From the NCBI RefSeq assembly GCF_010183535.1, contig NC_071329.1, forward strand, positions 16,878,879 to 16,942,878: DNA of 64,000 nucleotides, read 5' to 3'. Positions 45,201 through 57,194 of this stretch are shown piece after piece. The DNA comes from Caenorhabditis remanei (taxonomy: Eukaryota; Nematoda; Chromadorea; Rhabditida; Rhabditidae). The position numbers were made by a program, and so were the translations under genes. Every line of letters starts with the position of its first letter. Positions within the stretch are counted from its first letter, which is position 1. The notes beneath the pieces were generated by a model, which saw only the letters and a list, made by a program, of their open reading frames with translations, had not been told where the DNA came from and searched no databases.

Positions 45201-48200
45201 AGGGTATTTTTTGTGAAATTAACTTCCCCCACCATTCTTATCTGTGTCGGTTCCGGTTAGACTGATCGAGCATGGCGCTTGTAATAGTCTATACTTATCC
45301 GGGCTGAAGGTTACTTCAGTAGACGCGGGTTGAATCCTCCCGGGTTAGAAATCTATAAAATTATGAAGAAAATTCCTAAAAACAGGACATTTTTTAATTA
45401 AAAATCCATAAAATTATGAAGAAAATTCCTAAAAACAGGACATTTTTTAATTAAAATCCATAAAATTATGAAGAAAATTCCTAAAAACAGGACATTTTTT
45501 AATTAAAAATCTATAAAATTATGAAGAAAATTCCTAAAAACAGGACATTTTTTAATTAAAAATCTATAAAATTATGAAGAAAATTCCTAAAAACAGGACA
45601 TTTTTTAATTAAAAATCTATAAAATTATGAAGAAAATTCCTAAAAACAGGACATTTTTTAATTAAAAATCCATAAAATTATGATTAAAATTTCTAAAAAC
45701 AGGGTATTTTTTGTGAAATTAACTTCCCCCACCATTCTTATCTGTGTCGGTTCCGGTTAGACTGATCGAGCATGGCGCTGTAATAGTCTATACTTATCCG
45801 GGCTGAAGGTTACTTCAGTAGACGCGGGTTTGAATCCTCCGGGTTAGAAATCTATAAAATTATGAAGAAAATTCCAAAAAACAGGTCATTTTTTTAATTA
45901 AAAATCCATAAAATTATGATTAAAATTTCTAAAAACAGGGTATTTTTGTGAAATTAACTTCCCCCACCATTCTTATCTGTGTCGGTTCCGGTTAGACTGA
46001 TCGAGCATGGCGCTGTAATAGTCTATACTTATCCGGGCTGAAGGTTTACTTCAGTAGACGCGGGTTTGAATCCTCCCGGGTTAGAAATCTATAAAATTAT
46101 GAAGAAAATTCCAAAAAACAGGACATTTTTTAATTACAAATCCATAAAATTATGAAGAAAATTCCTAAAAACAGGACATTTTTTAATTAAAAATCTATAA
46201 AATTATGAAGAAAATTCCTAAAACAGGACATTTTTTAATTAAAAATCCATAAAATTATGATTAAAATTTCTAAAAACAGGGTATTTTTTGTGAAATTAAC
46301 TTCCCCCACCATTCTTATCTGTGTCGGTTCCGGTTAGACTGATCGAGCATGGCGCTGTAATAGTCTATACTTATCCGGGCTGAAGGTTACTTCAGTAGAC
46401 GCGGGTTTGAATCCTCCCGGGTTAGAAATCTATAAAATTATGAAGAAAATTCCAAAAAAACAGGACATTTTTTAATTACAAATCCATAAAATTATGAAGA
46501 AAATTCCTAAAAACAGGACATTTTTTAATTAAAAATCCATAAAATTATGAAGAAAATTCCAAAAAACAGGTCATTTTTTAATTAAAAATCCATAAAATTA
46601 TGATTAAAATTTCTAAAAACAGGGTATTTTTTGTGAAATTAACTTCCCCCACCATTCTTATCTGTGTCGGTTCCGGTTAGACTGATCGAGCATGGCGCTG
46701 TAATAGTCTATACTTATCCGGGCTGAAGGTGACTTCAGTAGACGCGGGTTTGAATCCTCCCGGGTTAGAAATCTATAAAATTATGAAGAAAATTCCTAAA
46801 AACAGGACATTTTTTAATTACAAATCCATAAAATTATGAAGAAAATTCCTAAAAACAGGGTATTTTTGTGAAATTAACTTCCCCCACCATTCTTATCTGT
46901 GTCGGTTCCGGTTAGACTGATCGAGCATGGCGCTGTAATAGTCTATACTTATCCGGGCTGAAGGTTACTTCAGTAGACGCGGGTTTGAATCCTCCCGGGT
47001 TAGAAATCTATAAAATTATGAAGAAAATTCCAAAAAACAGGTCATTTTTTAATTAAAAATCCATAAAATTATGATTAAAATTTCTAAAAACAGGGTATTT
47101 TTTGTGAAATTAACTTCCCCCACCATTCTTATCTGTGTCGGTTCCGGTTAGACTGATCGAGCATGGCGCTGTAATAGTCTATACTTATCCGGGCTGAAGG
47201 TGACTTCAGTAGACGCGGGTTTGAATCCTCCCGGGTTAGAAATCTATAAAATTATGAAGAAAATTCCTAAAAACAGGACATTTTTAATTACAAATCCATA
47301 AAATTATGAAGAAAATTCCTAAAAACAGGGTATTTTTTGTGAAATTAACTTCCCCCACCATTCTTATCTGTGTCGGTTCCGGTTAGACTGATCGAGCATG
47401 GCGCTGTAATAGTCTATACTTATCCGGGCTGAAGGTTACTTCAGTAGACGCGGGTTTGAATCCTCCCGGGTTAGAAATCTATAAAATTATGAAGAAAATT
47501 CCAAAAAACAGGTCATTTTTTTAATTAAAAATCCATAAAATTATGATTAAAATTTCTAAAAACAGGGTATTTTTTGTGAAATTAACTTCCCCCACCATTC
47601 TTATCTGTGTCGGTTCCGGTTAGACTGATCGAGCATGGCGCTGTAATAGTCTATACTTATCCGGGCTGAAGGTGACTTCAGTAGACGCGGGTTTGAATCC
47701 TCCCGGGTTAGAAATCTATAAAATTATGAAGAAAATTCCTAAAAACAGGACATTTTTTAATTACAAATCCATAAAATTATGAAGAAAATTCCTAAAAACA
47801 GGGTATTTTTTGTGAAATTAACTTCCCCCACCATTCTTATCTGTGTCGGTTCCGGTTAGACTGATCGAGCATGGCGCTGGAATAGTCTATACTTATCCGG
47901 GCTGAAGGTTACTTCAGTAGACGCGGGTTTGAATCCTCCCGGGTTAGAAATCTATAAAATTATGAAGAAAATTCCTAAAAACAGGACATTTTTTAATTAC
48001 AAATCCATAAAATTATGAAGAAAATTCCTAAAAACAGGGTATTTTTTGTGAAATTAACTTCCCCCACCATTCTTATCTGTGTCGGTTCCGGTTAGACTGA
48101 TCGAGCATGGCGCTGGAATAGTCTATACTTATCCGGGCTGAAGGTTACTTCAGTAGACGCGGGTTTGAATCCTCCCGGGTTAGAAATCTATAAAATTATG

Positions 48201-49740
48201 AAGAAAATTCCTAAAACAGGTCATTTTTTAATTAAAAATCCATAAAATTATGATTAAAATTTCTAAAAACAGGGTATTTTTGTGAAATTAACTTCCCCCA
48301 CCATTCTTATCTGTGTCGGTTCCGGTTAGACTGATCGAGCATGGCGCTGGAATAGTCTATACTTATCCGGGCTGAAGGTTACTTCAGTAGACGCGGGTTT
48401 GAATCCTCCCGGGTTAGAAATCTATAAAATTATGAAGAAAATTCCTAAAAACAGGACATTTTTTAATTAAAATCCATAAAATTATGAAGAAAATTCCTAA
48501 AAACAGGACATTTTTTAATTAAAAATCCATAAAATTATGAAGAAAATTCCTAAAAACAGGACATTTTTTAATTAAAAATCTATAAAATTATGAAGAAAAT
48601 TCCTAAAAACAGGACATTTTTTAATTAAAAATCCATAAAATTATGATTAAAATTTCTAAAAACAGGGTATTTTTTGTGAAATTAACTTCCCCCACCATTC
48701 TTATCTGTGTCGGTTCCGGTTAGACTGATCGAGCATGGCGCTGTAATAGTCTATACTTATCCGGGCTGAAGGTTACTTCAGTAGACGCGGGTTTGAATCC
48801 TCCCGGGTTAGAAATCTATAAAATTATGAAGAAAATTCCAAAAAACAGGTCATTTTTTAATTAAAATCCATAAAATTATGATTAAAATTTCTAAAAACAG
48901 GGTATTTTTTGTGAAATTAACTTCCCCCACCATTCTTATCTGTGTCGGTTCCGGTTAGACTGATCGAGCATGGCGCTGTAATAGTCTATACTTATCCGGG
49001 CTGAAGGTTACTTCAGTAGACGCGGGTTTGAATCCTCCCGGGTTAGAAATCTATAAAATTATGAAGAAAATTCCTAAAACAGGACATTTTTTAATTAAAA
49101 ATCCTTAAAATTATGAAGAAAATTCCTAAAAACAGGACATTTTTTAATTAAAAATCCATAAAATTATGATTAAAATTTCTAAAAACAGGGTATTTTTTGT
49201 GAAATTAACTTCCCCCACCATTCTTATCTGTGTCGGTTCCGGTTAGACTGATCGAGCATGGCGCTGTAATAGTCTATACTTATCCGGGCTGAAGGTGACT
49301 TCAGTAGACGCGGGTTTGAATCCTCCCGGGTTAGAAATCTATAAAATTATGAAGAAAATTCCTAAAAACAGGACATTTTTTAATTAAAAATCCATAAAAT
49401 TATGATTAAAATTTCTAAAAACAGGGTATTTTTTGTGAAATTAACTTCCCCCACCATTCTTATCTGTGTCGGTTCCGGTTAGACTGATCGAGCATGGCGC
49501 TGTAATAGTCTATACTTATCCGGGCTGAAGGTTACTTCAGTAGACGCGGGTTTGAATCCTCCCGGGTTAGAAATCTATAAAATTATGAAGAAAATTCCTA
49601 AAAACAGGACATTTTTTAATTAAAAATCCATAAAATTATGATTAAAATTTCTAAAAACAGGGTATTTTTTGTGAAATTAACTTCCCCCACCATTCTTATC
49701 TGTGTCGGTTCCGGTTAGACTGATCGAGCATGGCGCTGTA

Positions 49741-50611
49741 ATCTCGGCTACTTCCTGCAACAGTTACGCAGCATTTACAGCTTTTGCAACAGTTACGCGA
49801 CAAGATTGCAACAGTTCCACAGCAATTAGGAAAAATCAGAACATATGCAACAGTTACACAGCTTTCACGTCGTTGCGACTGATGGTTCCCTTGTTTTTGG
49901 GGCATGCACCAGTTGTGCAACAATCTCACAGCAGTCGCGCAGCAACTGTATATTTGCTCCAATGCAAATTGGAGTTTGGCTGCATTTTTCCATTTTTTCC
50001 AATGATTATTTATTGTCTATTTGACAAGTTTTATCATTTTTCCGACTTATTTTTACTCTATTTTTTGAAAATATTATTTTTCAGAAGAAGAATGTCTCTG
50101 GATGGCAGAAACGATTCAGAGAGAGCAGCTGATCGACATAATTCGCCTATTCGATAAAAAACTTGGACTTTTGATGCGTTTTCAGTAAGAGATGATATAA
50201 AAATGTGAGTTGTTTCCCAACCGAATTTCATTGAAATATTCTTTTTCAGTTCTAAAGTCGATGAGCTTGGGGCACCGGACGTCTACAGATATAAGGAACT
50301 TGGAAACTTCACCGACTGTCGGTCAACATGGAATTTCAATGACGTTTCTAAGTTTTTTGTTTTTGCTTTTATTTCTTCAAATTTTATATTCTTAAAATAA
50401 ATATTAATTGTTATTTCTGTTATTCTGTTCACAAATTAACTATACTGATTAGAAACGAGAAGTCATGCGCGCATGCAGCACCCCGGCAGCACTGATGCAA
50501 CAACTGTGCAGCATTCATGCAACACTTGCGCGCCTCTGACGCAGCAGGAGTAAACTCTACGAATAACTGCTGCGTTAGTGCTGCACAACTGTAGCGGAAA
50601 GTAGCCGAGAT
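49741..50611 (+). mobile_element. 867-bp TIR transposon with captured gene fragment (copy 1)
   Basis: The element spans 49743-50609. It begins CTCGGCTACTTCC and ends GGAAAGTAGCCGAG, inverted ends of about 14 bp. AT flanks both sides, and all other satellite units show the empty site GCTGTAATAGTC, so the insertion point is exact and the duplication is AT. Subterminal regions are packed with short direct repeats such as GCAACAGTTACGCAGC. No transposase is seen, so it is non-autonomous. Superfamily not assigned: a 2-bp AT duplication fits none of the common families clearly. Confidence 0.88.
50087..50400 (+). pseudogene. Two-exon gene fragment inside the TIR element (copy 1)
   Basis: A frame opening after a TTTTTCAG acceptor (50087-50184, EECLWMAETIQREQLIDIIR...) splices by GTAAGA...TTTTTCAG into 50250-50400 (SKVDELGAPDVYRYKELGNF...) and ends at TAA, 82 codons with no start ATG. 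Charge pattern and codon-like composition look protein-coding up to about residue 65; after that it becomes Phe-rich. It is preceded by an acceptor but no first exon, so I read it as a host gene fragment captured by the transposon. Source gene not recognised. Confidence 0.45.
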
Positions 50612-53600
50612 AGTCTATACTTATCCGGGCTGAAGGTGACTTCAGTAGACGCGGGTTTGAATCCTCCCGGGTTAGAAATCTATAAAATTATGAAGAAAAT
50701 TCCAAAAAACAGGACATTTTTTAGATAAAAATCCATAAAATTATGAAGAAAATTCCAAAAAACAGGACATTTTTTAATTAAAAATCCATAAAATTATGAT
50801 TAAAATTTCTAAAAACAGGGTATTTTTGTGAAATTAACTTCCCCCACCATTCTTATCTGTGTCGGTTCCGGTTAGACTGATCGAGCATGGCGCTGTAATA
50901 GTCTATACTTATCCGGGCTGAAGGTTACTTCAGTAGACGCGGGTTTGAATCCTCCCGGGTTAGAAATCTATAAAATTATGAAGAAAATTCCTAAAAACAG
51001 GACATTTTTTAATTACAAATCCATAAAATTATGAAGAAAATTCCAAAAAACAGGTCATTTTTTAATTAAAAATCCATAAAATTATGATTAAAATTTCTAA
51101 AAACAGGGTATTTTTTGTGAAATTAACTTCCCCCACCATTCTTATCTGTGTCGGTTCCGGTTAGACTGATCGAGCATGGCGCTGTAATAGTCTATACTTA
51201 TCCGGGCTGAAGGTGACTTCAGTAGACGCGGGTTTGAATCCTCCCGGGTTAGAAATCTATAAAATTATGAAGAAAATTCCTAAAAACAGGACATTTTTTA
51301 ATTAAAAATCCATAAAATTATGAAGAAAATTCCAAAAAACAGGTCATTTTTTAATTAAAAATCCATAAAATTATGATTAAAATTTCTAAAAACAGGGTAT
51401 TTTTTGTGAAATTAACTTCCCCCACCATTCTTATCTGTGTCGGTTCCGGTTAGACTGATCGAGCATGGCGCTGTAATAGTCTATACTTATCCGGGCTGAA
51501 GGTTACTTCAGTAGACGCGGGTTTGAATCCTCCCGGGTTAGAAATCTATAAAATTATGAAGAAAATTCCTAAAAACAGGACATTTTTTAATTACAAATCC
51601 ATAAAATTATGAAGAAAATTCCAAAAAACAGGTCATTTTTTAATTAAAAATCCATAAAATTATGATTAAAATTTCTAAAAACAGGGTATTTTTTGTGAAA
51701 TTAACTTCCCCCACCATTCTTATCTGTGTCGGTTCCGGTTAGACTGATCGAGCATGGCGCTGTAATAGTCTATACTTATCCGGGCTGAAGGTTACTTCAG
51801 TAGACGCGGGTTTGAATCCTCCCGGGTTAGAAATCTATAAAATTATGAAGAAAATTCCTAAAAACAGGACATTTTTTAATTAAAAATCCATAAAATTATG
51901 AAGAAAATTCCAAAAAACAGGTCATTTTTTAATTAAAAATCCATAAAATTATGATTAAAATTTCTAAAAACAGGGTATTTTTTGTGAAATTAACTTCCCC
52001 CACCATTCTTATCTGTGTCGGTTCCGGTTAGACTGATCGAGCATGGCGCTGTAATAGTCTATACTTATCCGGGCTGAAGGTGACTTCAGTAGACGCGGGT
52101 TTGAATCCTCCCGGGTTAGAAATCTATAAAATTATGAAGAAAATTCCTAAAAACAGGACATTTTTTAATTACAAATCCATAAAATTATGAAGAAAATTCC
52201 TAAAAACAGGGTATTTTTTGTGAAATTAACTTCCCCCACCATTCTTATCTGTGTCGGTTCCGGTTAGACTGATCGAGCATGGCGCTGTAATAGTCTATAC
52301 TTATCCGGGCTGAAGGTTACTTCAGTAGACGCGGGTTTGAATCCTCCCGGGTTAGAAATCTATAAAATTATGAAGAAAATTCCAAAAAACAGGTCATTTT
52401 TTAATTAAAAATCCATAAAATTATGATTAAAATTTCTAAAAACAGGGTATTTTTGTGAAATTAACTTCCCCCACCATTCTTATCTGTGTCGGTTCCGGTT
52501 AGACTGATCGAGCATGGCGCTGTAATAGTCTATACTTATCCGGGCTGAAGGTGACTTCAGTAGACGCGGGTTTGAATCCTCCCGGGTTAGAAATCTATAA
52601 AATTATGAAGAAAATTCCTAAAAACAGGACATTTTTTAATTACAAATCCATAAAATTATGAAGAAAATTCCTAAAAACAGGGTATTTTTTGTGAAATTAA
52701 CTTCCCCCACCATTCTTATCTGTGTCGGTTCCGGTTAGACTGATCGAGCATGGCGCTGTAATAGTCTATACTTATCCGGGCTGAAGGTTACTTCAGTAGA
52801 CGCGGGTTTGAATCCTCCCGGGTTAGAAATCTATAAAATTATGAAGAAAATTCCAAAAAACAGGTCATTTTTTAATTAAAAATCCATAAAATTATGATTA
52901 AAATTTCTAAAAACAGGGTATTTTTTGTGAAATTAACTTCCCCCACCATTCTTATCTGTGTCGGTTCCGGTTAGACTGATCGAGCATGGCGCTGTAATAG
53001 TCTATACTTATCCGGGCTGAAGGTGACTTCAGTAGACGCGGGTTTGAATCCTCCCGGGTTAGAAATCTATAAAATTATGAAGAAAATTCCTAAAAACAGG
53101 ACATTTTTTAATTACAAATCCATAAAATTATGAAGAAAATTCCTAAAAACAGGGTATTTTTTGTGAAATTAACTTCCCCCACCATTCTTATCTGTGTCGG
53201 TTCCGGTTAGACTGATCGAGCATGGCGCTGGAATAGTCTATACTTATCCGGGCTGAAGGTTACTTCAGTAGACGCGGGTTTGAATCCTCCCGGGTTAGAA
53301 ATCTATAAAATTATGAAGAAAATTCCTAAAAACAGGACATTTTTTAATTACAAATCCATAAAATTATGAAGAAAATTCCTAAAAACAGGGTATTTTTTGT
53401 GAAATTAACTTCCCCCACCATTCTTATCTGTGTCGGTTCCGGTTAGACTGATCGAGCATGGCGCTGGAATAGTCTATACTTATCCGGGCTGAAGGTTACT
53501 TCAGTAGACGCGGGTTTGAATCCTCCCGGGTTAGAAATCTATAAAATTATGAAGAAAATTCCTAAAAACAGGTCATTTTTTAATTAAAAATCCATAAAAT

Positions 53601-55096
53601 TATGATTAAAATTTCTAAAAACAGGGTATTTTTTGTGAAATTAACTTCCCCCACCATTCTTATCTGTGTCGGTTCCGGTTAGACTGATCGAGCATGGCGC
53701 TGGAATAGTCTATACTTATCCGGGCTGAAGGTTACTTCAGTAGACGCGGGTTTGAATCCTCCCGGGTTAGAAATCTATAAAATTATGAAGAAAATTCCTA
53801 AAAACAGGACATTTTTTAATTAAAAATCCATAAAATTATGAAGAAAATTCCTAAAAACAGGACATTTTTTAATTAAAAATCCATAAAATTATGAAGAAAA
53901 TTCCTAAAAACAGGACATTTTTTAATTAAAAATCTATAAAATTATGAAGAAAATTCCTAAAAACAGGACATTTTTTAATTAAAAATCCATAAAATTATGA
54001 TTAAAATTTCTAAAAACAGGGTATTTTTTGTGAAATTAACTTCCCCCACCATTCTTATCTGTGTCGGTTCCGGTTAGACTGATCGAGCATGGCGCTGTAA
54101 TAGTCTATACTTATCCGGGCTGAAGGTTACTTCAGTAGACGCGGGTTTGAATCCTCCCGGGTTAGAAATCTATAAAATTATGAAGAAAATTCCAAAAAAC
54201 AGGTCATTTTTTAATTAAAAATCCATAAAATTATGATTAAAATTTCTAAAAACAGGGTATTTTTTGTGAAATTAACTTCCCCCACCATTCTTATCTGTGT
54301 CGGTTCCGGTTAGACTGATCGAGCATGGCGCTGTAATAGTCTATACTTATCCGGGCTGAAGGTTACTTCAGTAGACGCGGGTTTGAATCCTCCCGGGTTA
54401 GAAATCTATAAAATTATGAAGAAAATTCCTAAAAACAGGACATTTTTTAATTAAAAATCCTTAAAATTATGAAGAAAATTCCTAAAAACAGGACATTTTT
54501 TAATTAAAAATCCATAAAATTATGATTAAAATTTCTAAAAACAGGGTATTTTTTGTGAAATTAACTTCCCCCACCATTCTTATCTGTGTCGGTTCCGGTT
54601 AGACTGATCGAGCATGGCGCTGTAATAGTCTATACTTATCCGGGCTGAAGGTGACTTCAGTAGACGCGGGTTTGAATCCTCCCGGGTTAGAAATCTATAA
54701 AATTATGAAGAAAATTCCTAAAAACAGGACATTTTTTAATTAAAAATCCATAAAATTATGATTAAAATTTCTAAAAACAGGGTATTTTTTGTGAAATTAA
54801 CTTCCCCCACCATTCTTATCTGTGTCGGTTCCGGTTAGACTGATCGAGCATGGCGCTGTAATAGTCTATACTTATCCGGGCTGAAGGTTACTTCAGTAGA
54901 CGCGGGTTTGAATCCTCCCGGGTTAGAAATCTATAAAATTATGAAGAAAATTCCTAAAAACAGGACATTTTTTAATTAAAAATCCATAAAATTATGATTA
55001 AAATTTCTAAAAACAGGGTATTTTTTGTGAAATTAACTTCCCCCACCATTCTTATCTGTGTCGGTTCCGGTTAGACTGATCGAGCATGGCGCTGTA

Positions 55097-55967
55097 ATCT
55101 CGGCTACTTCCTGCAACAGTTACGCAGCATTTACAGCTTTTGCAACAGTTACGCGACAAGATTGCAACAGTTCCACAGCAATTAGGAAAAATCAGAACAT
55201 ATGCAACAGTTACACAGCTTTCACGTCGTTGCGACTGATGGTTCCCTTGTTTTTGGGGCATGCACCAGTTGTGCAACAATCTCACAGCAGTCGCGCAGCA
55301 ACTGTATATTTGCTCCAATGCAAATTGGAGTTTGGCTGCATTTTTCCATTTTTTCCAATGATTATTTATTGTCTATTTGACAAGTTTTATCATTTTTCCG
55401 ACTTATTTTTACTCTATTTTTTGAAAATATTATTTTTCAGAAGAAGAATGTCTCTGGATGGCAGAAACGATTCAGAGAGAGCAGCTGATCGACATAATTC
55501 GCCTATTCGATAAAAAACTTGGACTTTTGATGCGTTTTCAGTAAGAGATGATATAAAAATGTGAGTTGTTTCCCAACCGAATTTCATTGAAATATTCTTT
55601 TTCAGTTCTAAAGTCGATGAGCTTGGGGCACCGGACGTCTACAGATATAAGGAACTTGGAAACTTCACCGACTGTCGGTCAACATGGAATTTCAATGACG
55701 TTTCTAAGTTTTTTGTTTTTGCTTTTATTTCTTCAAATTTTATATTCTTAAAATAAATATTAATTGTTATTTCTGTTATTCTGTTCACAAATTAACTATA
55801 CTGATTAGAAACGAGAAGTCATGCGCGCATGCAGCACCCCGGCAGCACTGATGCAACAACTGTGCAGCATTCATGCAACACTTGCGCGCCTCTGACGCAG
55901 CAGGAGTAAACTCTACGAATAACTGCTGCGTTAGTGCTGCACAACTGTAGCGGAAAGTAGCCGAGAT
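55097..55967 (+). mobile_element. 867-bp TIR transposon (copy 2, duplicated with the array)
   Basis: The element spans 55099-55965. It has the same insertion point, AT flanks and sequence as copy 1 at a fixed offset of 5356 bp. Flanking satellite variants also match (see the 4.5-kb duplication), so this is not a second transposition but a copy made by duplication of part of the array. Confidence 0.9.
55443..55756 (+). pseudogene. Two-exon gene fragment inside the TIR element (copy 2)
   Basis: Copy of 50087-50400 at offset 5356, apparently identical. Same interpretation and same lack of a start codon. Confidence 0.45.
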
Positions 55968-56481
55968 AGTCTATACTTATCCGGGCTGAAGGTGACTTCA
56001 GTAGACGCGGGTTTGAATCCTCCCGGGTTAGAAATCTATAAAATTATGAAGAAAATTCCAAAAAACAGGACATTTTTTAGATAAAAATCCATAAAATTAT
56101 GAAGAAAATTCCAAAAAACAGGACATTTTTTAATTAAAAATCCATAAAATTATGATTAAAATTTCTAAAAACAGGGTATTTTTTGTGAAATTAACTTCCC
56201 CCACCATTCTTATCTGTGTCGGTTCCGGTTAGACTGATCGAGCATGGCGCTGTAATAGTCTATACTTATCCGGGCTGAAGGTTACTTCAGTAGACGCGGG
56301 TTTGAATCCTCCCGGGTTAGAAATCTATAAAATTATGAAGAAAATTCCTAAAAACAGGACATTTTTTAGATAAAAATCCATAAAATTATGAAGAAAATTC
56401 CAAAAAACAGGACATTTTTTAATTAAAAATCCATAAAATTATGAAGAAAATTCCTAAAAACAGGGTATTTTTTGTGAAATT

Positions 56482-56883
56482 AATTTTGAGAGCCGGGCTC
56501 TCGAAGCTCATGATAGATGACTGAAAACGAACGATTCGGCCATTTTGTTCAACCTGTTTAAATCTATCATAGTTCGGAAGCGTTACGCGTCATGATCCGA
56601 ATTCTTTATATTACGTGTCACTTCAAATTATCACTTTGTAATGGAATTCATATAAATACCCTAATTTTGAGAGCCGGGCTCTCGAAGCTCATGATAGATG
56701 ACTGAAAACGAACGATTCGGCCATTTTGTTCAACCTGTTTGAATCTATCATAGTTCGGAAGCGTTACGCGTCATGATCCGAATTCTTTATATTACGTGTC
56801 ACTTCAAATTATCACTTTGTAATGAAATTCATATAAATACCCTAATTTTGAGAGCCGGGCTCTCGAAGCTCATGATAGATGAC
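56482..56883 (+). repeat. 182-bp tandem repeat, 2.2 units
   Basis: The unit begins ATTTTGAGAGCCGGGCTCTC (with the perfect palindrome GAGAGCCGGGCTCTC) and repeats at 56482 and 56663. A third copy starting near 56844 is cut after GATAGATGAC by the LTR element. Directly abuts the tRNA-like satellite. Confidence 0.9.
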
Positions 56884-57129
56884 AGTTATCTATTTCTATC
56901 ACTTAGGACAGAAACAGACTTTAAGAACTAAGAACACAACTAAAACTTACAAGTCAAAGAGCGTTTATTTGTTGCCAAATGCAAAACTTAGAACTGATTA
57001 GTTAAGGAAAGTTCAATTTCACATCAGCCTTTGACGTGGCTTGGGTCGTCCAGATTCCACGTGCCTTTTCTCCTTTTGTTTCTTCTCTTCCAATGGGTTT
57101 CGAGAATGTAGAACTTCGGCGAAGCCACT
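56884..57129 (-). repeat. 3' LTR of a Gag-protease retroelement
   Basis: 246 bp, bounded by AGTTATC and GCCACT on the plus strand (AGTGGC...GATAACT in element orientation). It pairs with 60073-60325. Six substitutions and a 7-bp indel separate the two LTRs, about 2.4% divergence. A purine tract adjoins its inner edge. Confidence 0.9.
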
Positions 57130-57143
57130 TCCCCCTCCTCTCG
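57130..57143 (-). promoter_or_regulatory. Polypurine tract of the LTR element
   Basis: On the minus strand GAGAGGAGGGGGA lies immediately before the 3' LTR, as expected for the plus-strand priming site of reverse transcription. Confidence 0.75.
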
Positions 57144-57194
57144 GCGATCGGCCATCCTTTTCCGAGGTCTTTCTTCAATCCAGATTGTGGTCTT

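Larger units (their letters stand above)
46500..50980 (+). repeat. ~4.5-kb higher-order duplication within the satellite (copy 1)
   Basis: The order of unit variants (GGTGACTTC versus GGTTACTTC hairpin loops, CTGGAATAG units at about 47876, 48112 and 48346, and the transposon insertion) is repeated about 5355 bp downstream. Boundaries are approximate because they fall inside repeats. Confidence 0.8.
51850..56340 (+). repeat. ~4.5-kb higher-order duplication within the satellite (copy 2)
   Basis: Counterpart of 46500-50980. The right boundary lies before 56360, where the spacer reads TTTTTTAGATAAAAATCC instead of the expected TTTTTTAATTACAAATCC. Confidence 0.8.
36287..56481 (+). repeat. tRNA-like (Pol III-like) satellite, about 67 units
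   Basis: Each unit has a conserved core of about 130 bp (CTTCCCCCACCATTCTTATC ... CCTCCCGGGTTAG) and one to six copies of an AT-rich spacer of about 52 bp (AAAATTATGAAGAAAATTCC...). Units are therefore about 235 bp or longer in 50-bp steps. The core holds a box A-like TGATCGAGCATGG and, 63 bp downstream, GGTTTGAATCC, one mismatch from the box B consensus. Between them is a 6-bp hairpin CTGAAG-GTTA(or GTGA)-CTTCAG, like a type-II variable arm. The first spacer repeat supplies TTTTTT, a Pol III stop signal. I could not fold a complete cloverleaf, so this may be a tRNA-derived SINE-like repeat rather than a tRNA. Two units carry the same 867-bp insertion. Confidence 0.9.

Noticed and set aside
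49743..50609. Helitron
   Set aside because: Insertion between A and T with a TC start is possible, but the 3' end lacks CTRR with a preceding hairpin, and there are clear terminal inverted repeats.
36287..56481. CRISPR array
   Set aside because: Spacing is regular but the spacer sequences are themselves repeats, the setting is eukaryotic and no cas genes exist.
36287..56481. Array of functional tRNA genes
   Set aside because: Box B and a variable-arm-like hairpin are present, but no acceptor stem or anticodon arm can be paired. Called tRNA-like only.
36287..56481. Spliced-leader (SL) RNA array
   Set aside because: No SL1/SL2 leader sequence and no Sm site (AATTTTTGG) in the unit.
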